A stretch of DNA of 64,000 bases from Blochmannia endosymbiont of Camponotus (Colobopsis) obliquus (lineage in GTDB: Bacteria; Pseudomonadota; Gammaproteobacteria; Enterobacterales; Enterobacteriaceae), in contig NZ_CP010049.1 in the NCBI RefSeq assembly GCF_000973545.1, forward strand, positions 620,001-684,000. Reading direction: 5' to 3'. The translations under genes were made by a program, and so were the position numbers. Each line of letters opens with the position of its first letter. The stretch's first letter is position 1. The notes under the pieces are model-generated. The model was not told where the DNA came from, made no database searches, and saw only the letters and a list, made by a program, of their open reading frames with translations. Positions 33,943-43,308 of this stretch are shown here, piece by piece.

Positions 33943-34627
33943 TTTGTTTATTAAAATCTAATATTTTAAGAACTTTATCTGCAGCATCCTGTTCAGCTTG
34001 TCTACGGTTAGAACCGCTACCAATGACCGGATAATCCAACTTGCTAATTTGACAATATATAGTAAATTTTTGACAATGAGATTCACCACTAACTTTAACT
34101 ATCCAATAAACAGGAAGAGGCAAATGTAAACTTTGTAAATATTCTTGCAACCGAGTTTTTGGATCTTTTTGTTTATTATTTAAATTAATCTTTTCCAGAC
34201 GTTCATTATACCATAAAATAATTAACTTTTCTACAGTTTGAATATTACTATCTAAAAATACACTGCCTATTAAAGCTTCTAATGCATCAGCTAAAATAGA
34301 TTCGCGTAAACATCCACCACTTTTCATTTCCCCACAACCCAAGCGAAGACATTTACCTACATTAAATTCTCGAGATATTTCTGCTAAAGTATTTCTACGT
34401 ACTAAAATAGCTCGCATTCTACTCATCACCCCTTCATCAACATGGGGAAACCTACCATATAAAACATTAGCTATTACATAATTTAATATAGAGTCACCTA
34501 AAAATTCTAATCTTTCATTATGAATATGACTAGCACTCCGATGAGTTAATGCTTGTAATAACAAATTATATTGATTAAAAATATAACCTAATTTATCTTG
34601 TAATTGATTAATTAATATAAAATCCAT
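33935..34627 (-). CDS. rnc: Ribonuclease III
   Basis: Double-strand-specific endonuclease processing rRNA precursors and some mRNAs. It is 230 residues (E. coli 226). The catalytic signature [14 protein letters not shown] gives Glu38, Glu41 and Asp45, and Asp114/Glu117 lie in ADALEALIG, all at E. coli numbers. The double-stranded RNA-binding domain follows at about residues 155-226. It overlaps era by 8 bp, preserving the rnc-era operon. Confidence 0.98.
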   Translation of the reverse strand: MDFILINQLQDKLGYIFNQYNLLLQALTHRSASHIHNERLEFLGDSILNYVIANVLYGRFPHVDEGVMSRMRAILVRRNTLAEISREFNVGKCLRLGCGEMKSGGCLRESILADALEALIGSVFLDSNIQTVEKLIILWYNERLEKINLNNKQKDPKTRLQEYLQSLHLPLPVYWIVKVSGESHCQKFTIYCQISKLDYPVIGSGSNRRQAEQDAADKVLKILDFNKQNA

Positions 34628-34795
34628 GTATTCCTAATAATAATAAAAAATGAAAACACAACAATTTTTGAAATATTTTCATATAAAACATTATCACATA
34701 ACATAATTATTATGTTATATATAAACCAAATTTAATTTTTAATTATCAATAATCATATTAAATAATACATTGTTAAATTAAATATTCTATAAAAA

Positions 34796-35794
34796 TTAAT
34801 GAATAAAACCTATATGACCTAATCGTAAACCTGTAGGCCATTGGTTTTCCTGTTTTTCAAAACTCATCCAAATAATTATAGCTTGACCTATTATATTTTT
34901 TTCTGCAACACATCCCCAATAACGACTATCTGAACTATTATCACGATTATCACCCATCATAAAATATTCACCCTGGGGAACATACCACTCACATAATACA
35001 CCATCATTATGATGGTCATCCTCATGATATATATTTCGTAACTGTTGACATGTAGGAATTGTCGTTGTTAAAATATTATGATTTACACCATCCAATGATT
35101 CTATACTTTGAATTAAACGAATTCCATTACCAAAATATTTACTAGAAAATATTTGAGAAAAACTACTGTGAATTTCTCTGTTGGAATCTACGCGAAACAC
35201 TTGCACAAATTTACTGAAATGAACATTAGTATAAGTAATTGGCAACATAACACAAGAGGAATCTACACTTGCACAATTTGGATAGATACTCACATGCTTA
35301 GTAAAAGTATTATAAACAATCTTATCACCTGGTAAACCTATGACCCTCTTAATATAATTTAATTTTGTATTTAATGGATATTTAAAAACTACTACATCAC
35401 CTCGTTTAGGATGTCCTGTAGACATTAATGTATTTTGAGTAATAGGATTTTTTATACCATAAGAAAATTTCTTTACCAAAATAAAATCCCCTACTAAAAG
35501 AGTAGGCATCATAGAACCAGACGGAATTTGAAAAGGTTCAAAAATAAACGAACGAATTATAAACACAAATAACAACATAGGAAATATTGATGCACACATT
35601 TCTAAAAAATCTAAAAAAAAATTCATAACTTTTTTTATAAAAAAACTTTTTTTATGAATTATAAAATATGATGCATTACAAATTTTATCAAAAAAACAAC
35701 GACATAAAAATAACAACTTAAAATATTTTAAAAACCAAACAATAGCTGTAATACAAGTGCCAATTGCTAAAATTAAAGAAAATTCATTAATCAT
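34796..35794 (-). CDS. lepB: Signal peptidase I
   Basis: Inner-membrane serine/lysine protease cleaving signal peptides. With the ATG at 35794 it has 332 residues (E. coli 324). Two membrane segments (about residues 3-25 and 70-85) precede the catalytic Ser94 in PSGSMMPTL and Lys149 in NYIKRVIGLPGD; box E reads GDNRDNSSDSR. The open frame extends six codons upstream to a TTG that overlaps the lepA stop; the ATG aligns better with E. coli and is preferred. Confidence 0.96.
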   Translation of the reverse strand: MINEFSLILAIGTCITAIVWFLKYFKLLFLCRCFFDKICNASYFIIHKKSFFIKKVMNFFLDFLEMCASIFPMLLFVFIIRSFIFEPFQIPSGSMMPTLLVGDFILVKKFSYGIKNPITQNTLMSTGHPKRGDVVVFKYPLNTKLNYIKRVIGLPGDKIVYNTFTKHVSIYPNCASVDSSCVMLPITYTNVHFSKFVQVFRVDSNREIHSSFSQIFSSKYFGNGIRLIQSIESLDGVNHNILTTTIPTCQQLRNIYHEDDHHNDGVLCEWYVPQGEYFMMGDNRDNSSDSRYWGCVAEKNIIGQAIIIWMSFEKQENQWPTGLRLGHIGFIH

Positions 35795-35808
35795 ATTAAT
35801 AATAAAAT

Positions 35809-37608
35809 TCAATTTTTTTCTACATTAAAAATAGTTAAAAATATATCCTGAGGTAACATAATATTACCTAACTGTTTCATACGCTTCTTACCTTTTTTTT
35901 GTTTTTTTAACAACTTTTTCTTTCTACTTATATCCCTTCCATGACATTTTACTAATACATCTTTACGCAATTGTTTTACAATTGCTCGTGCTATAACACG
36001 ATTACTAATAGCTGCTTGAATAACAACATCAAATTGTTGACGGGGTATTAATTCCTGTAATTTATTAACAAGTATTCGACAATGATAATTGGCATATTTT
36101 CTATGCATTATTAAAGATAACTCGTTAATATAATTACCATTAATTAATAATTTAATACATACTATATTTGCACAAGAAAAACGTTTGAATTCGTATTCTA
36201 ATGAAGCATATCCATGTGATTCAGATTTTATTTGATCAAATAAATTAAGTAATACTTCAGACATAGGAATCTCATAAACAAAATTTACATAATCACCAAA
36301 ATATGACACATTTATTTGCATTCCGCGCTTTTTAGCACATATTGATGCAATACCTCCAAAAAATCTTTTAGGTGATAAAATATTACACTCAACAATAGGT
36401 TCACGTATTTCTTTAATATATTGATCCATAGATAATAATCGAGACGGACTATTAACATATTGTATTTGATTATCAACAGTCAAAATTTCATAATTAATCA
36501 TAGGAGCCGTAATGATTAGGTCAAGAGCATACTCTCTCTCCAATCGTTCTTTAACAATTTCCATATGCAATAAACCGAGAAAACCACATTTAAAACCACA
36601 ACCAAAAGTTAAAGATATTTCCGGTTCATAAGACAACGAAGAATCATTTAAACTAAGTTTAACAAGAGCAATACGAAATGCTTCATAAGAAGAAGATGAA
36701 TTAAGAGAAAAAATAGTAGCATATATATGAGGTTTAATTCTCTTAAAACCAGGTAATGCTTGTATCGCTGGTTTTAAAAACAAAGTTAAAGTATCTCCAA
36801 CTGGAATACCAATTATATTTTTAGTTGCACATGTTAACCAACCTACTTCGCCACATCGTAATATCTTACGATCAACTTTTTGAGGAGTTAATATGCCTAA
36901 CCTATCAATAAAATAACTATCACCAGTACTCATTAGAATTACTTTATCACCTTGACGTAAAGTACCATTTTTAATTCGTACCAAAGATACTACTCCAAGG
37001 TAATTATCAAACCAAGAATCAATAATTAATGCTTGCAATGGAGCATCATCTTCACCTTGTGGTGAAGGTATTCTGCAAAGTAAATTTTCTAACAATTCTG
37101 ATACTCCAATACCAGTTTTTGCAGAACACAACAACGCATTTGAAATATCAATGTCTAAAATATTTTTTACATCTCGTAATACCTTACAAGGATTAGCTGA
37201 GGATAAATCAATTTTATTAATAACTAAAATAACTTCTAAATTTAACGATTTAGCAATATGATAATGAGAAATAGTTTGAGCTCCTATTCCTTGAACTGCA
37301 TCAACTAACAGAAGAGCACCTTCACATGCAGACAAAGAACGAGATACTTCATAAGAAAAATCAACATGTCCTGGAGTGTCAATAAGATTCAATTGAAAAT
37401 ATTGACCACTAAAAGATCTATAATTTAATGTTACACTTTGCGCCTTAATAGTAATACCACGTTCCCTTTCCAAATCCATAGAGTCAAGGATTTGCGAACC
37501 CATTTTTCTAGTATCAAATGCACCACAAATTTGAATAAAGCGATCAGATAATGTTGATTTACCATGATCAACATGAGCAATAATAGAAAAATTACGTATA
37601 TTATGCAT
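35809..37608 (-). CDS. lepA: Elongation factor 4 (LepA)
   Basis: Ribosome-bound translational GTPase implicated in back-translocation and 30S biogenesis. It is 599 residues, identical in length to E. coli. G domain motifs are [25 protein letters not shown] and NKIDL; the C-terminal LepA-specific domain ends [10 protein letters not shown]. It is directly upstream of lepB as in E. coli. Confidence 0.98.
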   Translation of the reverse strand: MHNIRNFSIIAHVDHGKSTLSDRFIQICGAFDTRKMGSQILDSMDLERERGITIKAQSVTLNYRSFSGQYFQLNLIDTPGHVDFSYEVSRSLSACEGALLLVDAVQGIGAQTISHYHIAKSLNLEVILVINKIDLSSANPCKVLRDVKNILDIDISNALLCSAKTGIGVSELLENLLCRIPSPQGEDDAPLQALIIDSWFDNYLGVVSLVRIKNGTLRQGDKVILMSTGDSYFIDRLGILTPQKVDRKILRCGEVGWLTCATKNIIGIPVGDTLTLFLKPAIQALPGFKRIKPHIYATIFSLNSSSSYEAFRIALVKLSLNDSSLSYEPEISLTFGCGFKCGFLGLLHMEIVKERLEREYALDLIITAPMINYEILTVDNQIQYVNSPSRLLSMDQYIKEIREPIVECNILSPKRFFGGIASICAKKRGMQINVSYFGDYVNFVYEIPMSEVLLNLFDQIKSESHGYASLEYEFKRFSCANIVCIKLLINGNYINELSLIMHRKYANYHCRILVNKLQELIPRQQFDVVIQAAISNRVIARAIVKQLRKDVLVKCHGRDISRKKKLLKKQKKGKKRMKQLGNIMLPQDIFLTIFNVEKN

Positions 37609-38136
37609 TATTTAAATATTTTTACTTAAAAAACTATAAAATCAATAATTCCAATTCAACTAACTTTAATCAATTCTACTTAATTAAATACAATATAGTA
37701 TGCCGAAATTTTTAAACAAAATTAACAATGAACCTATTTTATATAAACGCAACACTTAATCAATTACATTGACAATGAAAATAAAATTCAACAATTAAAA
37801 TAATAATACATTCAACACTAGTGACTATAATATAGCGATAACGTATAAGAATACAACATATCAATCCTTAATAAAATTTATAAACAATATTATAAATAAC
37901 ATAATTAATGCAAAACAAAATACATAACTTATATATATTTGTATATTCGATATAAAATACATACAGAATCATATAAACTATAAAATATTCACGCAAAAAT
38001 ATAATTGGACTATCTTATAAAAACATCTCATTTCACATTACATTAAAAATAAACAATAATAAAAAAATAAAATACCTATATCTTAAAAAAAACTTATGTT
38101 ACACACTATAATCATAATAAACAATATAAATTAAAA
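37609..38136. other. Divergent gap lepA/ung
   Basis: 528 bp of AT-rich DNA between lepA (minus) and ung (plus). The E. coli rseCBA-rpoE stress-response genes that lie upstream of lepA are absent. No gene or strong signal seen. Confidence 0.55.
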
Positions 38137-38829
38137 ATGAATAATTTACATTATTTAACCAATAAAAAAAATTTCTCCTGGAAATCTTTTGTAGCAAAAG
38201 AAAAAAAATTAACTTACTTCAAAAACATTTTTGAATGTATCAAAAAACAACAAAAACAAGGCATTACAATTTATCCAAATAAAAAAGATATTTTTAATGC
38301 TTTCCATTATACTGCATTTAATAATGTCAAAGTAGTCATCATCGGGCAAGATCCTTATCATCAACCCCAACAAGCACATGGCTTATGTTTTTCTGTACCA
38401 ATTGGTATAAAAATACCACCCTCCCTTCTAAATATTTATGCAGAACTTAAATCAGATATATCTGATTTTATCATACCAAACCATGGATGTTTAAAAAATT
38501 GGGCTATTCAAGGAGTATTATTATTAAATTGTATTTTAACTGTACAAAAAGGAATAGCTCACTCCCATTCTAATCTTGGATGGGAAATATTCACTGATAA
38601 AATAATACAATCACTTAATTATTACCAAGAAAAAATTATTTTTCTTTTATGGGGTGCCTACGCAAATAAGAAAAAAAATATAATAAACCCACAAAAACAT
38701 TATATTTTACAATCATCACACCCTTCTCCACTGTCAGCACATCTAGGTTTTTTTGGATGTCGACATTTTTCTAAAACCAATAAATTATTAACTATAAACA
38801 AACTTAAACCAATAAATTGGCAACCTTAA
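38137..38829 (+). CDS. ung: Uracil-DNA glycosylase
   Basis: Removes uracil from DNA, countering cytosine deamination. It is 230 residues (E. coli 229). The catalytic Asp72 lies in IIGQDPYHQPQQAHGLCFSV, followed by LLLNCILTV and the DNA-intercalation loop HPSPLSAH. Its survival is notable in a genome whose composition shows strong C-to-T bias. Confidence 0.97.
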   Translation: MNNLHYLTNKKNFSWKSFVAKEKKLTYFKNIFECIKKQQKQGITIYPNKKDIFNAFHYTAFNNVKVVIIGQDPYHQPQQAHGLCFSVPIGIKIPPSLLNIYAELKSDISDFIIPNHGCLKNWAIQGVLLLNCILTVQKGIAHSHSNLGWEIFTDKIIQSLNYYQEKIIFLLWGAYANKKKNIINPQKHYILQSSHPSPLSAHLGFFGCRHFSKTNKLLTINKLKPINWQP

Positions 38830-38953
38830 CTATAAACCAACGTTTATTTTATTCTAACTACAAAATATCTAAAATCTAATAATTTAACTTTATTAAATTT
38901 TTTTCTTTCATATAATCATAATTAAAACAACAAAATAAGCTAAAAATAAACAA

Positions 38954-39556
38954 TTAAATACTTTTAATTTTAGATACAATAACCATTGCAGGACGTACTA
39001 ATCTTGCATTTAAACGATACCCTTTCTGTACTACCATTATTACTTGATTGGAATCATATTCGTCAGATTCTGATATAGTCATCGCTTGATGTATTTCTGG
39101 ATTAAACGGAACATTCACTTCACTAATAACTTCAAGACCAAATTTATACATAATATCTAAAAAAGATTTATGAGTTAATTCAACACCTGTGGTAATCGCC
39201 TCAAAATTATTATCAGATTTATTCAACATTTCTAATGTACGTTCCAAATTATCAATTACAGGTAACAATTCGCTAATAAAATGTTCCAATGCAAACTTAT
39301 GAGCTTTTTCAATATTTTGTTCACTACGACGGCGAATATTCTCCATTTCAGCTGTTACACGCAATAAAGTATCACGCTCACGCTGTTGCATTTGCAACAA
39401 CTCCGTTTCTAACTTTATTATCTTTTCATCTCGCGAATCTAAAACGTCATGCACCGATTGACACGTTTCTTGTTTTACATCCTGATTTTTTTCTTCTACA
39501 ACATTACTTTGCGAGACTTGATTATCAGGGGTATTCTGTTCTTTATTAGTTATCAT
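38954..39556 (-). CDS. grpE: Nucleotide-exchange factor GrpE
   Basis: Releases ADP from DnaK in the Hsp70 cycle. It is 200 residues (E. coli 197). A polar N-terminal tail is followed by a long coiled coil (about residues 45-95, with RDTLLRVTAEMENIRRRSEQ) and the C-terminal beta domain with FNPEIHQAMT and VIMVVQKGYRLNARLVRPAMV. A strong GGAGGAAA ribosome site precedes the ATG, and a near-consensus sigma-32 promoter lies upstream. Confidence 0.97.
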   Translation of the reverse strand: MITNKEQNTPDNQVSQSNVVEEKNQDVKQETCQSVHDVLDSRDEKIIKLETELLQMQQRERDTLLRVTAEMENIRRRSEQNIEKAHKFALEHFISELLPVIDNLERTLEMLNKSDNNFEAITTGVELTHKSFLDIMYKFGLEVISEVNVPFNPEIHQAMTISESDEYDSNQVIMVVQKGYRLNARLVRPAMVIVSKIKSI

Positions 39557-39597
39557 GAATTTCCTCCGAATTTCAGTATTTTCTCAATATTCTAACC

Positions 39598-39626
39598 ATT
39601 ATGGGGATAAAAAATAAGGATTCAAG
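39598..39626 (-). promoter_or_regulatory. Sigma-32 heat-shock promoter of grpE
   Basis: On the minus strand CTTGAA (39621-39626) is followed by 14 nt and CCCCATAAT (39598-39606). This fits the E. coli RpoH consensus CTTGAA-N13-15-CCCCATnT almost perfectly. The expected start site gives a leader of about 35-40 nt before the grpE ATG at 39556. G/C-rich words like CCCCAT are rare by chance in this genome. Confidence 0.85.
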
Positions 39627-39676
39627 GATAAACTATATGAATTAACTTATGAACCCATTAAAGGATCACTAATACA

Positions 39677-40555
39677 ATGAATTATATTTTTCATACTATC
39701 GGCATCATAGGGTACTCTCGACACCTAAATAATACAATAACACATAAAACATTATATTATTGGTTAAAAAAACGAAAGATTAACGTTATCATGGAAAAAC
39801 AAACCGCTTCTTTCTTTAAGATAAAAACTGCCAAAATTGCTAATTTAATTGAAATAGGACAAAAGGCTGACTTAGCAATTATAATAGGCGGAGATGGTAA
39901 TATGCTTAGAGCTGCCAATATACTATCACATTACGACATTAAAATTATTGGTATTAATCACGGAAACCTTGGATTTTTAACCGATTTAGAACCTAATTCA
40001 GCGTTAAAAGAACTATCAAATATACTAAAAGGTAATTTTTTAAGTGAAAAACGCTTCTTACTAGAAATAAAAATTTACCAACACAATATTTATCGAAAAA
40101 CAATTTTTGCTATTAATGAAGTTATTTTACATTCAAAAAAAATATCCCATATGATCACATTTGAAATATATATTAACAACAATTTTACTTTTACACAACA
40201 TTCTGATGGCTTAATTATCGCAACTCCAACCGGATCTACAGCATACTCCCTTTCTGCTGGCGGCCCAATTGTAACCCCGGAAGTAAATGCTATCATTTTA
40301 CTACCTGTATTACCACATAATCTTTCTTCTCGCCCAATTATAATTAACAGTAACAACATTATTACACTAAAGTTTCCTCAATTAACTACTAACTTAAAAA
40401 TAAACTGTGATAATCAAACCCCTGTCACTATAAAAAACAAAAGCAAAATACATATTCAACGTAGTAGTCATTACCTTAATTTAATTCATCCAAATACTTA
40501 TAATTATTTTAAAACACTAAAAACCAAACTAGGTTGGGCAAAAAGTATTTACTAA
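39677..40555 (+). CDS. nadK: NAD kinase
   Basis: Phosphorylates NAD to NADP, the only route to NADPH cofactor. It is 292 residues, identical to E. coli. Motifs: GGDGNMLRAAN near residues 72-82, NHGNLGFLTDL, and PTGSTAYSLSAGGPIV. An AAAGGA sequence lies upstream of the ATG. It is divergent from grpE across 120 bp, the same arrangement as E. coli. Confidence 0.97.
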   Translation: MNYIFHTIGIIGYSRHLNNTITHKTLYYWLKKRKINVIMEKQTASFFKIKTAKIANLIEIGQKADLAIIIGGDGNMLRAANILSHYDIKIIGINHGNLGFLTDLEPNSALKELSNILKGNFLSEKRFLLEIKIYQHNIYRKTIFAINEVILHSKKISHMITFEIYINNNFTFTQHSDGLIIATPTGSTAYSLSAGGPIVTPEVNAIILLPVLPHNLSSRPIIINSNNIITLKFPQLTTNLKINCDNQTPVTIKNKSKIHIQRSSHYLNLIHPNTYNYFKTLKTKLGWAKSIY

Positions 40556-41151
40556 CCAATAAAAATATTATTTTATGACTATAAATAAAAAATTTTATAA
40601 TCAATATAAAACTGTAAAATATATTAATTAATTTTATAATAACAAAGTTATACTATATAACTTGACTATATAACAAAAATCATGACACTATAATAAATAA
40701 AACATAAATATAACTTAAACTTTATATGTAATTTAATAATAATATACATTAATATATAATAAATATATTATCCTTGTACGAATCTTATTAAATATATTTA
40801 AATTTATTTAAACAATAATACACGTTCCATGCAATATGTATATTATGATTTAAAAAATAAACAAGAAAAATATTTCAATAATATTGAACTATTTTAAACA
40901 CCTAAAATAATCATAACAACTATTATTACATCATTCACAAAAGTATAAACAAAAAAAATAAATACAATATTTGTTGATCTTTAAATAATACAGCAATGCT
41001 ATATTGTGCATGCATATAATAATAATTATAATCACACTATAATTAAAGTTAAAGTATAACTTAAACTAAATTTATTCTATATAAAATAATATTAAAATAC
41101 AAAACCGATAATTTTCTCAATTAAACTTAAATATTATAAAAAATAAAAATT
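40556..41151. other. Gap between nadK and ratA
   Basis: 596 bp where E. coli has recN, bamE (smpA) and ratB. None of these can be read here. Convergent gene ends; no clear terminator hairpin recognised. Confidence 0.55.
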
Positions 41152-41589
41152 TCAAACATCATAAATTTTCTCAGCTCTAACAAGAAATATTTCTATTAAA
41201 TCATCAATTTTTTTTATTAATACAGAACTACAAAATATATTAAAAAAAGATACAGCAAACTCAAAATTAAAACAACATTGCACTACACTACATTGATCAT
41301 TTATTGGTAAAAAATACCAATAACCAAAAAATGATTTAAATGGACCAGAAACTAATTGCATAAAAATACTTTTATTTCTCACAATAAAATTGTGAGAAAT
41401 TAGCTGCTCATTAATTCCAAATTGACAAATATTTATCTCAGCTGTTAACTCATTAGCATTATGTCGTTTTAAAATTCTACTCAAAATACAACCTGGAATA
41501 AATTGCGAATAAGCTGTTATATCATTAATTAAATAAAACATCTGTTCTACATTATAAGGAACTGATACAGAATGTTTAACATCAAACAT
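41152..41589 (-). CDS. ratA: START-domain protein RatA (Coq10 family)
   Basis: Small polyketide-cyclase/START-fold protein. E. coli RatA has been linked to ribosome subunit association and, like Coq10, the fold suits ubiquinone binding. From the ATG at 41589 (MFDVKHSVSVPYNVEQMF) it is 145 residues, aligning exactly with the short E. coli form; an ATG four codons upstream is also in frame. Conserved words include QFIPGC, SGPFKSFFGYW and FEFAVSFFN. Divergent from smpB, as in E. coli. Confidence 0.88.
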   Translation of the reverse strand: MFDVKHSVSVPYNVEQMFYLINDITAYSQFIPGCILSRILKRHNANELTAEINICQFGINEQLISHNFIVRNKSIFMQLVSGPFKSFFGYWYFLPINDQCSVVQCCFNFEFAVSFFNIFCSSVLIKKIDDLIEIFLVRAEKIYDV

Positions 41590-41697
41590 ACATTTAATCA
41601 TTTGAATAATAAAAATAATTTACATAATAATAAAATAAAACTTTGTTATAATAAATTATTAATTTACCTTAAATGCAAAAAATTTCAGCTGAATTAC

Positions 41698-42195
41698 ATG
41701 ATAAACAACAAAAAAAAAACACACACACAATATATTACAAATAATATAATACAAAATAAAAAAGCTCAATATGAATATTATATCGAACAAGAAATCGAAG
41801 CTGGATTATCATTATTAGGATGGGAAATAAAATCAGCCAGATCTAAAAATATAAATATTAATAATAGTTTTATTTTTTTTAAAAATACAGAAGCTTATCT
41901 TATGGGTGCATATTTTAAAACACCAAAAACATGTCAATTTTTTTCAAATTTAGAACACCAATCTACTCGTAACCGTAAAATTTTACTAAAAAAAAAAGAA
42001 TTATGTATCTTATTTAATAAAATTAAACGCAAAGGTTATACTGCTATACCCTTAAATTTATATTGGAAAAATACATGGATAAAACTTAAAATTGGCATAG
42101 CAAAAGGCAAAAAACAACACGATCAACGATCAAATATTAAGAACAGAGAATGGAACATGAACAAATTACGTATTATTAAACGTAATAATCGCTAA
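41698..42195 (+). CDS. smpB: tmRNA-binding protein SmpB
   Basis: Binds tmRNA and delivers it to stalled ribosomes. From the ATG at 41698 it has 165 residues (E. coli 160), with AQYEYYIEQEIEAGLSLLGWEIKSARS, LYWKNTWIKLKIGIAKGKKQHDQR and the tail helix that probes the decoding site. The frame stays open upstream to 41572, but that part has no homology and overlaps the ratA start. The gene crosses two runs of ten A (41710-41719 and 41988-41997), unusual slippage-prone sites. ssrA follows directly. Confidence 0.94.
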   Translation: MINNKKKTHTQYITNNIIQNKKAQYEYYIEQEIEAGLSLLGWEIKSARSKNININNSFIFFKNTEAYLMGAYFKTPKTCQFFSNLEHQSTRNRKILLKKKELCILFNKIKRKGYTAIPLNLYWKNTWIKLKIGIAKGKKQHDQRSNIKNREWNMNKLRIIKRNNR

Positions 42196-42202
42196 TTTAG
42201 TA

Positions 42203-42231
42203 TTGATTTTTCATAAAATTTCTATTATACT
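42203..42231 (+). promoter_or_regulatory. Sigma-70 promoter of ssrA
   Basis: TTGATT (42203-42208), a 17-nt spacer and TATACT (42226-42231). It lies 14 nt before the mature tmRNA 5' end and overlaps the space just after the smpB stop, the expected position for ssrA transcription. Confidence 0.7.
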
Positions 42232-42245
42232 GTCCGTGAGGTGCA

Positions 42246-42652
42246 GGGGCTGATTCTTGGATTTTGACGAAGTTTGTTTGTTTTTTGAGGTGCATGTCGA
42301 GGGTAAGGCTGGCCTCGTAAAAAGCCTTAATTTTTAATTAATTGCAAATAATACTAAGTATGAACCTGTTGCATTGGCAGCTTAAAGTTAGTTTAAAAAA
42401 CTAAAGGTTCCTTCTTTGAATTGTCTCTTCTCTTGAGCACAATTCAATTATAAGAAGTTACATTTATTAAGAGACAATTCGTTATTTGTAATCCTAAAAC
42501 AAATAGCGCTGGAATATGTAAAAATAGGATTGTTGATTAGTAATTCTGTTCATGTATAGCTACTCAATAAAAATTAAAACATGAACCAAACATGTAGTAT
42601 CCGCAAATTTCAAAAATTTCGGACGCGGGTTCGAATCCCGCCAGCTCCACCA
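42246..42652 (+). ncRNA. ssrA: tmRNA (ssrA)
   Basis: Acts as tRNA-Ala and mRNA to rescue stalled ribosomes and tag proteins for proteolysis. The 5' end begins ggggctgattcttggat and the 3' end gives the tRNA-like ttcggacgcgggttcgaatcccgcc block ending agctccacca, both nearly identical to E. coli. The resume codon GCA is at 42344; the tag reads ANNTKYEPVALAA and ends at TAA (42383-42385). CCA is encoded. smpB lies immediately upstream, as in E. coli. Confidence 0.97.
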
Positions 42653-42873
42653 AAAACATTCTTTAGTACGTTAAAAAATACAACAGATAAAAATCCTTAT
42701 TTTCTTTAATTTTATATTGTATATATTAAAAAAATACACTATCATTAATAGTAATAACCTTTCTAAATTAGATAATATTTATTTTAAATTTTATAGTTAA
42801 GAAGTATTTTTTTTCTTCACTAACAAATCAAAAACAGTTTCGAAAATTTCTTATAAGAGTTAAACTTATTATT

Positions 42874-43203
42874 ATGGTTTACCTATATTTGTTTATTGCC
42901 ATCATTTCAGAAGTAATTGCTACAACATCACTTAAAGCTTCAGAAAATTTTAGTAAATTATACCCCTCTATGACAGTAATCATCGGTTATGCAATTTCAT
43001 TTCTGCTGTTGTCATTAGTATTAAAAACTTTACCAGTGGGTATCGCTTATTCTTATTGGTCAGGTTTAGGAATTATCTTTATCACAATTGCAGGGCATTT
43101 TCTCTATAATCAAAAATTAGATAAATTTGCTATTATTGGAATTACTTTAATTATTATAGGCATTATAATAATAAATTTATTTTCCAAATCTTCAAAAAAT
43201 TAA
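42874..43203 (+). CDS. EmrE-like small multidrug resistance transporter
   Basis: SMR-family proton/cation antiporter of 109 residues with four membrane segments (about 3-20, 32-52, 57-77, 84-103). The essential membrane Glu13 lies in ISEVIATTSLKASENF, and YSYWSGLGI and GIIIINLFS match the EmrE pattern closely. Physiological substrate unknown: SMR proteins export quaternary cations, guanidinium or polyamines, and the sequence does not settle which. By hand count it is about 27% G+C, so composition does not mark it as foreign. It lies 221 bp beyond ssrA, a classic integration site. EmrE subgroup rather than Gdx is my reading from overall similarity. Confidence 0.9.
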   Translation: MVYLYLFIAIISEVIATTSLKASENFSKLYPSMTVIIGYAISFLLLSLVLKTLPVGIAYSYWSGLGIIFITIAGHFLYNQKLDKFAIIGITLIIIGIIIINLFSKSSKN

Positions 43204-43308
43204 CTTCACATTATATTATTTAATTAAATATAAAAAATAATATTTTCAAAAAAAACAAATACTACAAATTACAATTACGTAAATTAAAAGAAAATAATCT
43301 GAACAATT

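Noticed and set aside
41572-41697. Upstream extension of smpB (42 extra codons)
   Set aside because: No homology to SmpB, overlaps the divergent ratA start, and the ATG at 41698 gives the family length.
42653-42873. att duplicate of the ssrA 3' end
   Set aside because: I looked for a second copy of the cgggttcgaatcccg block downstream of ssrA and saw none.
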